This document shows, piece by piece, positions 35,351-46,626 of a stretch of 64,000 nt of DNA. Source of the DNA: Saxidomus purpurata (lineage: Eukaryota > Mollusca > Bivalvia > Venerida > Veneridae); NCBI GenBank assembly GCA_022818135.1, contig JAFMSR010000016.1, positions 3,531,290-3,595,289 on the forward strand, read 5' to 3'. Numbering within the stretch: the stretch's first letter is position 1; each line of letters starts with the position of its first letter. A model generated the notes under the pieces. It was not told the origin of the DNA. It made no database searches and worked only from the letters and a program-made list of their open reading frames with translations. Position numbers and translations under genes: made by a program.

Positions 35351-36460
35351 TATATATGGTTTGTTCACCGTAACTCGTTCCTTTTCCCAAGGTCGTGCTT
35401 TTTAATTTGACGACATTGTGATAAAAAAGAATGTCTGAATGCGATCACATACCATCCAAAAATATACAGCAACACTGGTTACTCAAAGTAATCAAAATGC
35501 GAATAAAAGCTGGTAACTATAATGTTAAACACTACATACATAAAAAGAAAATATTGAAACATGTGTATCTGGATTACATTTCCTCCAATTAAGTCAATAA
35601 TACTTAAATTTTATCGATAACAACACGCATTTCCACATTGTTTTCAATCATCATGTGCGTTGATATAATCTTGATAACTGGGCATGCGCAAAGTTACCGA
35701 AAATACTTAAAAAGTTAGCTTTAGTGTGACAACCCTATATGATTTTCTGTATTGTCATAGTACATAATCAGATCATAGGACTGTTCGATAGGACTGTTTG
35801 ATAGGACTGTCTGTCTGTCTCTGTCTGTCCGTCCGTCCGTCCGCACGCACGATGGGTACCTTGGGTAGTAGGAGGTGTGGCCTAAGACAATAGAAGTCTT
35901 GTCTTCATTCTGTCTTTTGTCCCTTAAGTGGTCATTCTTTTGTTACTTAAGTGGTCACTCTATTGTTCGAGAACAATGGAAATACCACCTAATAACACCT
36001 TCGTATGGGTGTCCGTCTGTCCGTCCGTGAACAAGACTAAATAAAAGCAAAGGATATGGTCCTATTCATCAGAAATGTTAATTTAAGCTTACAAAGCTGT
36101 AAAAGAAACAAATATGAAAATTAAGAAGGCAGCAAGAATCTATGGAGTGCCTACTTATTAAGAGATAGAGTTTAAATATGCGCAGATGATGTTACATTGC
36201 TTGTAACAAAATTCGACCACATCAGGAATGGATAGCAATAATAAAATTTAGGGGTAATTAACCTGGTTCACTATTTGATCAGCTTTACAGCATCTCAGTT
36301 TCTTGCATGGAGGTTTATTCAAAGTAACCAATCAGAAAGCACAACCTCAGGAGAACGTTGCGTCTTATATGACAACGTTCATGGTGTTCAAGTATTTAAA
36401 AGTTACTTAAAAAACATTGTCTTATGGAAAAAAAATTATTGCTTAAAAAAGGTAAGTTTA
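35351..36460. other. Intron sequence with one MITE
   Basis: Apart from the microsatellite-embedded MITE at 35800-36030, nothing is recognisable. A GCATGCGCA motif occurs at 35683. Confidence 0.4.
35800..36030 (-). mobile_element. Small MITE in a GTCC microsatellite (copy 2, reversed)
   Basis: Reverse of 3226-3395: GGTAGTAGGAGGTGTGG, TAGAAGTCTTGTCTTCATTC, CCCTTAAGTGGTCATTC and TACCACCTAATAACACC. Left flank GTCTGTCCGTCCGTCCG, right flank GTCCGTCTGTCCGTCCG. Confidence 0.65.
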
Positions 36461-36645
36461 CTGTCATATTCTATATTCATTGTGAAATGACATTTGATAT
36501 TTGTAAGCATAACGCAATTTTTTTATCATGTGGTACGAGAAATGGCACATAAAGCATATAATTATATGAGTAACATTTAAAGTGATTATGGGACTTGGAA
36601 CTAGGATGTTGATATTTTGCAAACATACTCGTTTGTTGTTTTTAG

Positions 36646-36939
36646 TAAGAGTTACTGCAGTCAGTCTCAAAGATGGTAGCACAACACCCGGTAACACAGA
36701 CACCATTGAAACAACTGTTGGAAGTCAAACAAAATTCACATGTACAACTACCACTAGCAGACCTGCAGCAACAATTGTTTGGTATATTGGAAACTCCGTG
36801 AAACAACGAAGCACAAGTACAACATACACGTATACACCAGTATATACGGACAATAACAAACAGATTTACTGCAAAGCGTTCAATTTACAGTCTGAAAATG
36901 ATGCTGTTTCATCAAATCGACCAACACTTAGTGTGAGGG
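36646..36939 (+). CDS. Ig-like domain 3 exon (phase 1-1)
   Basis: The acceptor is TTGTTGTTTTTAG and the donor GAGGG|GTATGT; 294 bp, 98 codons. The domain reads VTAVSLKDGSTTPGN, KFTCTTTTSRPA (B-strand Cys), TIVWYIGNSVKQ (C-strand Trp), KQIYCKAFN (F-strand Cys) and closes PTLSVRG. The RPAATIVWYIG region resembles C2-set/CD80-like domains of IgSF adhesion proteins. It has the same length, phase and layout as the next exon 319 bp downstream; the pair looks like a tandem exon duplication (similar WYIG, STPG and VRG landmarks). It is Thr-rich, as is common in mollusc surface proteins. Confidence 0.82.
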
Positions 36940-37258
36940 GTATGTTACCAAGATATTAATTACTTTAAGTTTGAATGTCTGAACTTTAAGTAGAGAACTT
37001 ATTACGATACCTTCATTTTGAACACAAGTGTGTTAGTACATTGTATATGGTAGTAGACATTATAATATTTGCATTGATATTACAAACTGAATTCTAATCT
37101 GAGTTAAGAGTGATATACAATTTTTAAATATTTACCAATTTACTTAGTTAACAAAAGATGTACATAAAAATGTTGTATAAAACATTTATATGGGTCTTTA
37201 ACTGTTTGTGTACTAATAGTTATTGCTGTAATGAAACAGTAGAATATGTTTTATACAG

Positions 37259-37552
37259 TTCAAGTGACAAGTGTAACACTCCATGATGGTAGCTCAACCC
37301 CAGGAAGTAATAGTGAGATACAAGTTACAGAAAACGAGGATAAATCATTGACTTGCAGAACTGGAGATAGCAATCCTGTATCCGTTATTACGTGGTATAT
37401 CGGTAGTCAGATGAAACAGAATGGAACTAATACTAACTTTGTATTCAAACCTACAACTGATGATCATGGCGAAAGGATATACTGTACAGCATACAATATA
37501 CCACCCCCCGCACAAGCTGTTGAGTCTTCGAAACCAAAACTTTATGTTAGAG
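37259..37552 (+). CDS. Ig-like domain 4 exon (phase 1-1)
   Basis: The acceptor is TTTTATACAG and the donor AGAG|GTAAAG; 294 bp, exactly the length of the preceding Ig exon. Landmarks are VTSVTLHDGSSTPGS, KSLTCRTGDSNPVS (B-strand Cys), VITWYIGSQMKQ (C-strand Trp), ERIYCTAYN (F-strand Cys) and PKLYVRG. One NGT sequon is present. Similarity to domain 3 is visible along the whole length. The donor lies only about 33 bp before a complete HINE-like element (37586-38899), so that element sits at the very start of the intron without touching the splice site. Confidence 0.83.
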
Positions 37553-37585
37553 GTAAAGACAATTTAACTTATTCATCACCTTTTG

Positions 37586-38899
37586 TTTTTAGCTCACCTG
37601 GATACGCCAGGGTGAGCTTTTCTGATCGATAATTGTCCGTTGTCCGTCAACATTTTGATTCAAATGACATCTCCTCTGAAACCTCTAGGCCAATGTTGAT
37701 AAAACTATGCAGGAATGTTCCTTGCATGAAGCTCTACCAAAATTGTTCAAAGAATTCCATTCCATGCAGAACTCTGGTTGCTTTGGCAAAAACTAGGAAA
37801 AACTTTAAAAATCTTCTCCTCTGAAACCACAAGGCCTAGAGCTTAGATATTTGGCATGTAGCATTGTCTAGTGGACCTCTACCAAGATTGTTCAAATTAT
37901 GACCCCCAGGTCAAAATTGACCCCGCACAGGGGTTCACTTAGTTTTTGCATAGGCATATATAGGAAAAACTTTAAAAATCTTCTTCTCTGAAACCACAAG
38001 GCCTAGAGCTAAGATATTTGGATGTAGCATAGTCTAGTGGACTTCTAACAAGATTGTTCAAATTATGACCCCCGGGTCAAAATTGACCCCGTGGGGGTGG
38101 TCACTTAGTTTTTGCATAGGCTTATATAGGAAAAACTTTAAAAATCTTCTTCTCTGAAACCACAAGGCCTAGAGCTTAGATATTTAGCATGTAGCATTGG
38201 CTAGTGGACTTCTACCAAGATTGTTCAAATTATGACCCCCGGATCAAAATTGACCCCGCACAGGGGGTCACTTAGTTTTACATAGGCATATATAGGAAAA
38301 ACTTTAAAAATCTTCTCCTCTGAAACCACAAGGCCTAGAACTTAGATATTTGGCATGTAGCATTGGCTATAGGACCTCTACCAAGATTGTTCAAATTATG
38401 ACGCCCGGATCAAAATTGATCCCGCACAGGGGGTCACTTAGGTTTACATAGGCATATATAGGAAAAACTTTAAAAATCTTCTCCTGAAACCACAAGGCCT
38501 AGAACTTAGATATTTGGCATGTAGCATTGGCTAGTGGACCTCTACCAAGATTGTTCAAATTATAACCCTCGGATCAAAATTGACCCAGCACGGGGGGTCA
38601 CTTAGTTTTGCATAGGCATATTAGGAAAAACTTAAAAAATCTTCTCCTCTGAAATCACAAGGCCTAGAGCTTAGATATTAGGCATGTAGCATTGCCTAGT
38701 ATACCTCTTCAAAGTTTGTTCAAAATATGCTCCTGGGGTCAAAATTGACCTTGTCCGCCGAGGGTGGGGGGGGTCACTTGATTTACAATGGCGTATATAG
38801 GAAAACTTATTTGGTATTTAACATTATCTAGTGATCTTCCACCAGGCAAGTGGACTTGTACCAAGGTGAGCGATATAGAGCCATCTTGGCCCTCTTGTT
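37586..38899 (+). mobile_element. HINE-like family 3, complete (about 145-160 bp cores)
   Basis: TTTTTAGCTCACCTGGatacgCCAGGGTGAGCT opens it; GTCCGTTGTCCGTC follows. About six cores carry GAAACCACAAGGCCTAGAGC and GACCTCTACCAAGATTG. It ends CAAGGTGAGCGATATAGAGC, CATCTTGGCCCTCTTGTTT. It is the best-preserved family 3 copy, and sits 33 bp inside the intron after Ig domain 4. Confidence 0.8.
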
Positions 38900-39870
38900 T
38901 GAAAAATATTGACATAAGTGTACAGCAGCATCATTTGATGTTTCCACAGAACTTTTATTGAAAGTTGTCCATTAACTCTTACGAAATTACCCTTGGAGTT
39001 GTTTGGTGTCTTCTGAAGCAGCAGTGCTGCAATTGATCACTTCTCTGTTGTACGTCTTACCGACCATCCTTTTTTGGCAGTCATATATGTGCCAAAATGG
39101 TGATCAATCTGCAACTTGGAACACATGAGAGAAAAGGCAGAAAATGAAAAACATAACTGTATAATAATTGCAGTGTCTAAATAATGGCCTAAGTAAATAT
39201 AATAAGATTCTGTTCAACAAAAGTTGAAAGGTATTTTGATCAATTTTGAAAATGTTCTGTTGTTTTTATATTGCCTGATGACCACCACCTGTCTGTCATC
39301 GTCTGTCCACGCGAGTTAACACTATAGAAGCCACATTAAGCCCATTCATCCTGAAAATTGGTCAGAATGTTTGTCTCAATGATCTCTAGCATGGGTGGTT
39401 AACTCTCCCCACCACAACCAATGTTGTGAAAGGAAACTTGGGGTGTGAACTTGCAAGGTGGTGGGGTTGTGCAAAATAAGAAAGAAATGTGAGTCTTGAA
39501 AATTTTCTTTTAAGTTATTTTAATGAAGAACTTTCAAAGATCCAGGGTTAGAATTTATCAGAAATAAGCATTTGCACTTTTTTGCGAGTTGATTTGGTGT
39601 TTACTTGCAAAATGAAAAGCGTACATGCAAAATGAAATGTTTGGTTCTATTTTGAAAAGTTTACCGTTTCAATCACACGTGGCAGCTGACAAGTAAAATA
39701 AAGAACATATCTTTTCAAAGATTATTTATTTTAATTCTGTGAGCCTATAAATTATATAATATTTATATTCAAGTAAACAGTAATGGGTAACGGGCTTCCG
39801 AAACCAGCATTTATTTACCCATAACGGTGTTAAGTACTCATCCGTGTTAAATAGTAATCTCCAAGTTACC
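38900..39870. other. Intron sequence, mostly featureless
   Basis: A short family 9 remnant (CACGCGAGTTAACACTATAG, TGGTCAGAATGTTTGTCTC) lies at 39290-39400; the rest shows no ends, arrays or coding frames. Confidence 0.4.
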
Positions 39871-39879
39871 TTACGTCGT

Positions 39880-40793
39880 ACGTCCATTAACATTTTCCTT
39901 CAAACAACATCTCCTCATTAACCAATAGGCCAATGATGATATTACTTGGTAGGGATGTTCCTTGCATGAAGCCCTTTCATAGTTGTTCAAATAATTCCAT
40001 TCCATGCAGAACTCTGGTTGCTATGGCAACAGAAAGGCAAAAAGGAAAAAACTTTTAAAATCTTCTTCTCAAGATCAGGAAGGCCTAGAGCTTAGATATT
40101 TGGCATGTGGCATTACGTAGTGGACTCTACTAAGATTGTTCAAATTATGACACCCAATTTAAAATTGACTGCCCGGTGGGGGTCACTTGTTTTTCCATAG
40201 GCTTATAAAGGTAAAACTTTAAAAATCTTCTGCTCTAAAACCACAAGGCCTAGAGCTTAGATATTTAGCATGTGGCATATGTTACCTAGTGGACCTCTAC
40301 CAGATTATTAAAATGATGATCCCTTGTTTTTACATAGGCTTAATGTAGGAAAAACTTTAAAAATCTTCTTCTCTGAAACTACAAGGCATAGAGCTTAGAT
40401 ATTTAGCATGTGGCATATCCTAGTGGACCTCTACCAGATTATTAAAATGATGATCCCTGGGTTAAATTTGACCCCACCTGGGTCTCACTTGTTTTTATAT
40501 AGGCTTTAATTATTTAGGAAAAATGAAAAAAATCTTCTTCTTTGAAACAACAAGGCCTAGAGCTTATATATTTAACATGTGGCATTATCTGGTGACCCTC
40601 TACCAAGATTGTTCAAATCATGACCCCCGGGTCAAAATTGACCCTGCCCTTGGATCTCTTGATTGAACATAGGCTTATATAAAGGAAAATCTTTAGCTCA
40701 AGATCAAAATTGACCTTTTCTACTGTTGATGATCTTCTATTATAGCCAATGGTAGCCAGGTGAGGGATATAGGGCCATCTTGGCCCTCTTGTT
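39880..40793 (+). mobile_element. Family 3 HINE, 5'-truncated
   Basis: It starts in the CTTCAAACAACATCTCCTC region that follows the microsatellite, has about five cores, and ends AGGTGAGGGATATAGGGCC, ATCTTGGCCCTCTTGTT. Confidence 0.65.
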
Positions 40794-41045
40794 CAATTGT
40801 TACTTGCATTTTGCAAGTATGCGAGCTTAATTTCGAACCCTGGGATCTGAGAATGTAGTTACCAGTTGAAATGTTGAGACTACTGTCTGCATGAAATGTC
40901 GAAACAAAATACCCCAAATTGTAGTCTGTAGAATGTTTATTAGTTAGTGACAATCTTGATTTACTTCAAGTCCTTATTTTTTTGTCCCAAATTCTGTTTT
41001 TAGCTCACCTTCAGTGATAGTTTTATTTTGTATGTGATTTGTTGG

Positions 41046-42292
41046 TTTTTAGCTAACCTGAGCACATAGTGCTCATGGTGAGCTTTTAGGATGGTTGGAT
41101 GTCAGTTGTCCATCTGTGAGAACTTCCTTCCATTCGTCAAAATGTGCTTCAAACAACATCTCCTAAACCACTGGGCCAATTTCAACCAAACTTCACAGAA
41201 ATTTTTCTTTGGTTGTCTTCTCTGATTCCTTTTATTAAACATGATTACTGAATTATTCCTAGGGTGACTCTCTACCAAATTTGTTCAAACAATTTTATAA
41301 TTTTGTTAGAAACATGGGCACTAGGGGGCTGGGCTTGTTTTCCCTATATGGCTATATGGAAAACTTTGAAAATCTTCTTCTGTTAAACCACTGGTTTGAA
41401 TTTAAAGGTGGTCAATTACTTTAAAGCAATATTTTATGACAATTTTTACTTTTTGTATATTCTGTTACAGATTTATTTAAAAACAAAAAGACCTATTACA
41501 TAGAGTTAGATCTCTATCAGAAATTTACATTTTATTAACTTTTATAAAATTTGTTATTACTCCCCTTTAACATGAAAGTATTTAAAACATTGAGTATTTC
41601 ATTTTTATTTCAATATAATTTCTACTTTTACATTTGAATTGGATAGATATACAAATATTTTAACATTCTGAACCAAAATGCAAGTTTTGGAACTAGGTGT
41701 AGCTTCTGAATTCATTTATTTCAAATCTATCCTGGGTGCGCACCCAAGATAGGTAAAGGGAGGTAATAATATTTTTTCAAACCTGCATTTCTAATAAATT
41801 CCATCTAAATATATAACTTTTAATGCAAATATTTCACAAATATAATACAATAGGTCTTATATTTATATCTTTCCTTAGGCAAAGTATGTGTATCAAATTT
41901 TTACTTATGATAAAATAACATATCTTGGTTGGGTAACCAGGATAGGGAAATCAAATTTTAAAAATACCTCCAGTGAAAATCTTACTTGAATTAAGCGCTA
42001 AGTGAACATAAATAAGTGTAAATGATCAGATGTTAAAGTTTCAAACAAATCTGTTACATGGCCAAATTCCAATTATAAACCTAATAATAATTATAACAAA
42101 ATTTCATAAAAGTTAATAAAATGTAAATTTCTGATAGGGATCTAACTAAATGTAATGGGTCTTTCTGTTCATTAAATTAATCTGTAACAGAATATACAAA
42201 AAGTAAAAATTGTCATAAAATGTTGCTTAAAAGTAATTGACCACCTTTAAAGGGCAATGGTACTCAGGTGAGCAGTGTAGGCCCATCATGTT
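41046..42292 (+). mobile_element. Diverged family 3 HINE interrupted by an inverted-repeat element
   Basis: TTTTTAGCTAACCTGAGCAC and GTGCTCATGGTGAGCT form the 5' hairpin. A single core region follows to 41400. The 3' end (GGTACTCAGGTGAGCAGTG, TAGGCCCATCATG) resumes at 42252. Confidence 0.55.
41401..42251. mobile_element. Element with inverted repeats of about 150 bp
   Basis: TTTAAA then GGTGGTCAATTAC... at the left and ...GTAATTGACCACC then TTTAAA at the right. The arms stay similar for about 150 bp (left to about 41560, right from about 42095), sharing CAATTTTTACTTTTTGTATA and TATCAGAAATTTACATTTTA. The central 530 bp has no coding frame. TTTAAA at both edges may include a TTAA-type target duplication (piggyBac/Kolobok habit); this is inference. 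Confidence 0.75.
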
Positions 42293-42303
42293 TAAATTTT
42301 TTT

Positions 42304-42663
42304 AGGCTTTGCCAGGGTGAGCTTTTCTAATGGATGATTGTCCGCCTGCCGTCGTCTGTTGTCCATCAACATTTTGATTAAAAAAAATTTCTCCTCTGAA
42401 ACCACTGGGCCAATGTTGATGAAACTATGCAGGGATTTTCCTTGCATGAAACTCTACCAAAAGTGTTCCAAGAATTCTATTCCATGCAGAACTCTATGGC
42501 AAAAAATAGGAAAAACTTTAAAAATCTTCTCTGAAACCACAAGGCCTAGAGCTTATATATTTAGCATGTAGCATTGTCCAGTGGAGCTCTACCAAGAGTG
42601 TTCATATTATGACCACCTGGTCAGAATTGACCCCGTCGCAGGGGGGCATCTTGGCCCTCTTGT
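42304..42663 (+). mobile_element. Short family 3 HINE copy
   Basis: GCCAGGGTGAGCTTTTCTAA, GTCCGCCTGCCGTCGTC, one and a half cores, and an abrupt GGGGGGCATCTTGGCCCTCTTGTC end. Most cores are lost. Confidence 0.6.
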
Positions 42664-42712
42664 CTTTAATAGAGCAAAAGATCATGATTGGTGTTGTTAA
42701 TTGTATTAAGTA

Positions 42713-43256
42713 GTTGTTATTATAACCCCAAAGAAGGTTGGAGGGTTTATAGGAGTCACCCGGTGGTTGGTCGGTCTGTTGCATTTTCCTTGTCCATAGT
42801 ATAACTTCAAAACAACTGGTTGGAATTCAATACAGCTTGATACAATGGTCAAGCACATTGAGAGGAAGTGCAGTGTACAAAAACCATAACTCCATTTGGC
42901 TAATAACAGAGTAATTGCCCTTTGGTACTTTTCCATGCCCAGAGCATGACTTGAAAACTACTGGTTTGAATTCAATGCAACTTCATACAATGGTCAAGCA
43001 CAATGAGAGGAAATGCAGTGTACAAGAACCATAACTCTATCTTGACTAATTAGAGAGTTATTGCCCTTTGTTACTTTTCCTTGTCCGAAAAACTACTGGT
43101 TGGAATTCAATGCTTTTCCTTGTCCAGAGCATAAGTTGAAAACTACTAGGTGGAATTCAATCAAGCACAATGAGATGAAGTGCAGTGTACAAGAACCTTA
43201 ACTCTATTTTGACTAATTACAGAGTTATTGCCCTTTGTTACTTTTCCTTATTATAC
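42713..43256 (+). mobile_element. Family 2 HINE, shortened, between 15 bp direct repeats
   Basis: ATAACCCCAAAGAAGGTTGG and CACCCGGTGGTTGGTCGGTC open it; three to four cores of about 146 bp, one partly deleted, follow to 43253. No 3' hairpin is present. TAATTGTATTAAGTA flanks it at 42698-42712 and 43257-43271. Confidence 0.6.
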
Positions 43257-43271
43257 TAATTGTATTAAGTA

Positions 43272-44373
43272 CAGTAGATTCCCGTTATTTGCATACCCAA
43301 TTTGTCAGACTAAGATATGCAAATATCCGGAATATGCATTGATTTGTAATGATAAACAGTAATAAATTAACACATTTAGAATACCATTTGTACCCCACAT
43401 TATTTCATTACTTTGCGAAACTGTTAGCATCGTCAATTTTCATGAATTTTGACATGTTTAAAAGAGAAAGTAGAATTCTCAGCGGCTCATGAGTATTACA
43501 CAGCATGTGACAAACACTTGTCTTTTACCCTCTATGGAAGGCACATGTTGCGATAATGATTGCCTTAAAGTGAAATTATGCGCATTTTTTTCAAGTAAAA
43601 ATCAAGCTGAATATGGTGTGTGTACAAAAGCGTACAGGAAATAATAGCTTTTAACCCAATACACCAAACTCTTCACGCTACCAGTATGAAATAATAACTT
43701 TCCAAATATTGATTTTCTTATTTGACTGGGAGAGTCAATTTAAGAAAAGAACAACTGCATGCAGGAGTTGCTTCCCTTCCACTGCCGAAATCTCTACCAA
43801 CATCAACAACGACACAATCAACTATCATTTCATTAGTCCGATTTTTTTATATCTAAAGCACCAATTTCAAATACTAGTGAGGCATAATCATTAATTTAAC
43901 ACATTTAAATGAACAGCAACCAAAAATTGATTTTATAAAACTGTCACCAAAAATACACTATGTGAAGTAAGATGCGCATAATGTCACTTTAATTGTTTTC
44001 AGTTTTCATTTATTTCATATAACTAGATCTGTTTTATTGTCAAAGATACACTTCTAGATTCATTATGAGGTCAAGATACGTAAATATTTAGATCTCAGAT
44101 CAAATAAATGGATAGATTTTTATGTGCATCGTGTGACCGGGGTGGTTTCTCTAGTTCTGTTTTAGATAATCTATTTTCTTTACACAATTTCCATGTCCAC
44201 CAAAATATATATGTTCTTAACAAAAGCTCTTGATATTTCTTTCTTATCCTTTAACCTGATCTTTCTTCTTTAAAATCCAAACATTAACTTCCTAGAACTT
44301 GACTTCATTGAAAACATGAGCACCACTGTATTAATTACATTTAGTGATGGGTCTAGTCCAACTTATAAACATA
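43272..44373. other. Intron with a pogo-like end at its left edge
   Basis: TA-CAGTAGATTCCCGTTATTTG (43270) looks like a pogo-type terminus with TATGCAAATA words, but no right end is found. A family 2 3' end remnant is at 44327-44356 (TTACATTTAGTGATGGGTC). Nothing else stands out. Confidence 0.35.
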
Positions 44374-45133
44374 CCTGTGAACCCTACTGTTTCTTGCAGT
44401 ATACTACAGGAATTCAAGGAGAAAAATAATCTCCCGCCGGGAGACTCCAATTCTTCAGTAAATTAGCAATTATGATCAAACTGACCTTTAACCCAGAATG
44501 TAAACAAATTATTGACTGGTTTTCCAATTTATCAATATCTTGGCTAAATTGTATACCAGTCTGCTTCCATGTGCCACCTGTTGCTGTTAATTGCATTTTG
44601 TGTGTGTCAGTTTTTCCCCATTCTATGATGGGGATAGTAATTGTTAATTGGTGTCTGTAACCATCAGGGGTTATTACATAATGGATTATGGCTAAGTAGG
44701 CAGAGTTGTAAATAGTCCATAAAATTAATTATTCACAGGATGTAATCAGATCAGACAAGAGGTACAAAACAAGGCTGGAAAATTAGATAGTATAACTATT
44801 ACCTGGCAATTTTTATATCAATTTTCATTTTCTATTCACAATATAAGAATTTATGATTACCAAGCTAATATTTATATATTTTTATTTCTATATGCATATT
44901 TGTAAATCCTACTTTCACTTTACAGATAATTATATTGTGAAATGTGAACAGAAAGTGAAATTAGATTTAGAAATGCTATGATTTAATACAGATGTTTAAA
45001 GCAGCTTTTCAATGTCATTTGTGACTTTATTAGCTTGAAGCGCATGCATGTGTTAAAATCTCCCTCAAAAATTACCAATCTCCCTCATTTTTAGGACCAA
45101 TCTCCCTCAATTCTACAAAAAATGGTTCACAGG
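44374..45133. mobile_element. Candidate short inverted-end element
   Basis: CCTGTGAACC at 44374 and GGTTCACAGG at 45124 are perfect 10 bp inverted ends 760 bp apart. Inside, ATCTCCCGCCGGGAGAC (44429) forms a hairpin near the left end and CAATCTCCCTCA words recur near the right end. Target duplication and coding capacity are not seen. It lies just before the Ig exon at 45258. Confidence 0.35.
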
Positions 45134-45257
45134 ACTGACTATGTTATAAACTTGAATGGAATTGCTATATTTAGCATCACAAATATGTACACCCTGTAAT
45201 AAATGCTATTATTTACTAAATAACTGGCAATTAAAAAAATACAATACTATATTTCAG

Positions 45258-45566
45258 TGTTAGCAGAGATGCCAACATTAACAAACTGGACATCAGGCAA
45301 TCCAGAGTTTCTTACGGGAGTAGAAGTGACATTGAATTGTGAATCAACCCCGACTAGACCTGCTGTTTCCGTTGTATGGAAGAAAGGGACTGCACCTTTA
45401 AGTACAGTTCACAATAGCGAAAAAACAAATCCAGCTGGTCTCGTGACTGTTACGAGTACAGTAACATTTACTCCCCAGAGAACTGATGACGGTTTATTTG
45501 TTTCCTGTGAAACTTCCATTCTCAATCAGAATAAACAGATATCACAGCGTACCATTGCAGTTTGGT
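45258..45566 (+). CDS. Ig-like domain 5 exon (phase 1-1)
   Basis: The acceptor is ACTATATTTCAG and the donor TGGT|GTGAGT; 309 bp. The reading is LAEMPTLTNWTSGNP, VTLNCESTPTRPA (B-strand Cys), SVVWKKGTAP (C-strand Trp), VTSTVTFTPQRTDDG (strand E) and LFVSCETSI (F-strand Cys). The TPTRPA...VVW segment echoes the TSRPA...IVW of domain 3, so the domain belongs to the same C2-like class. One NWT sequon is present. The next Ig exon follows after a 255 bp intron, so domains 5 and 6 form a compact pair like domains 3 and 4. Confidence 0.83.
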
Positions 45567-45821
45567 GTGAGTAAACAAAGAGTTATACTTATACATTAGA
45601 TGCATATTACACACAATTACTTTTGGAATACTGTAGTCACAAGATACACCAAATCAGAGCAATGGATCTCCTTTGAGACAAGTCATACTTCTTTACTTAC
45701 ATGTAATGAGACTCGTTCAATTTGATAAACATGATACTTCTACTTCTATTAGAATTTATATAGATAATTATGTTCATGCATATTTATTGTTTTCCATCCT
45801 GTACGATTTTACCTTATGTAG

Positions 45822-46097
45822 GGCTACCATCAACACCATTCATACCGACCAACACATTTCCATGGCTTGAAGGTCAGAATGGAAAGCAACTTAAGTGTGA
45901 ATCTGGTGACTATGGCAACCCAGTATCTGATGTAATGTGGGTTTCATCTGTTGGTACCCCTGCTACAAGAATACTCAATCTGCCAAAATTAAAACAGGAA
46001 TATGATGGAATGAACGTTACATGCCAGTTGAAAAACAGCTACACTGAGAAATTGACTTCAATTGTTGAATCACAGAGTGTGCAACTTGACGTTCAAT
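45822..46097 (+). CDS. Ig-like domain 6 exon (phase 1-1)
   Basis: A pyrimidine-rich tract ends at CTTATGTAG; the donor is TCAAT|GTAAGA; 276 bp. Landmarks are LPSTPFIPTNTFPWLEGQ, KQLKCESGDYGNPVS (B-strand Cys), DVMWVSSVG (C-strand Trp), GMNVTCQLKNS (F-strand Cys, NVT sequon) and SVQLDVQ. The final 30 bp region NSYTEKLTSIV is echoed by a relic 3' copy at 46230-46264. Phase 1 at both ends keeps it interchangeable with the other Ig exons. Confidence 0.82.
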
Positions 46098-46199
46098 GTA
46101 AGAAGTTTTTCAGTTATCATACAATTATAATTATGTAATTAGAGACCAGGATAATGAGCAGAACTGATGCAGAAGTACATTAACTCATCCATTACTACC

Positions 46200-46270
46200 A
46201 TATAATTATGTTCCGCATCTTGCCAGGGTTAAGTAAATGCTACACTGAGAAGTTTACTTCAGTTATTATC
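46200..46270 (+). pseudogene. Relic of a duplicated Ig domain 6 exon (3' part only)
   Basis: The segment 46230-46264 closely matches 46033-46066 of the domain 6 exon: the reading CYTEKFTSVI here against SYTEKLTSIV there. There is no splice donor after it; similarity stops where a repeat beginning TATCCCCCGCC starts at about 46264. Inferred: a tandem duplication of the exon region, with the copy cut off by an element insertion. The short match could be chance, but its position 133 bp beyond the parental exon and its shared order argue for duplication. Confidence 0.5.
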
Positions 46271-46626
46271 CCCCGCCAAAGGCGGAGGGATATTGGATAT
46301 TGTTTGGCATTTTCGTTCGTCCTGTGCTATAATTTAGGAACCAATAGAGAGAATTTCATGAAACTTAAACTTAGGATTCTTATAAGCCGAATTTATGAAA
46401 ACTATCGTAACTACTACGGACTGTTTTTCAGTTTGGCGGTAATGTGTAAAATGGCATAAATAGTGGTTGTTGGAATATATAAAATACCTGACTCACAGTG
46501 ACATTATGCAGAGGAGGTCAGATTCAGAACCTAACAAAGCAGACACACAATTTAAATGCGTACCGCTAAACTGAACTGTACAACATTTTAACGTGGAGTA
46601 ATGACGTCAGTGAGATGACTTAAACA
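46264..46626 (+). mobile_element. Truncated 5' end of a HINE-like element
   Basis: ATCCCCCGCCaaaGGCGGAGGGAT is a strong 5' hairpin followed by ATTGGATATTGTTTGGC. No cores follow in recognisable form before the next element at 46627. Confidence 0.45.
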
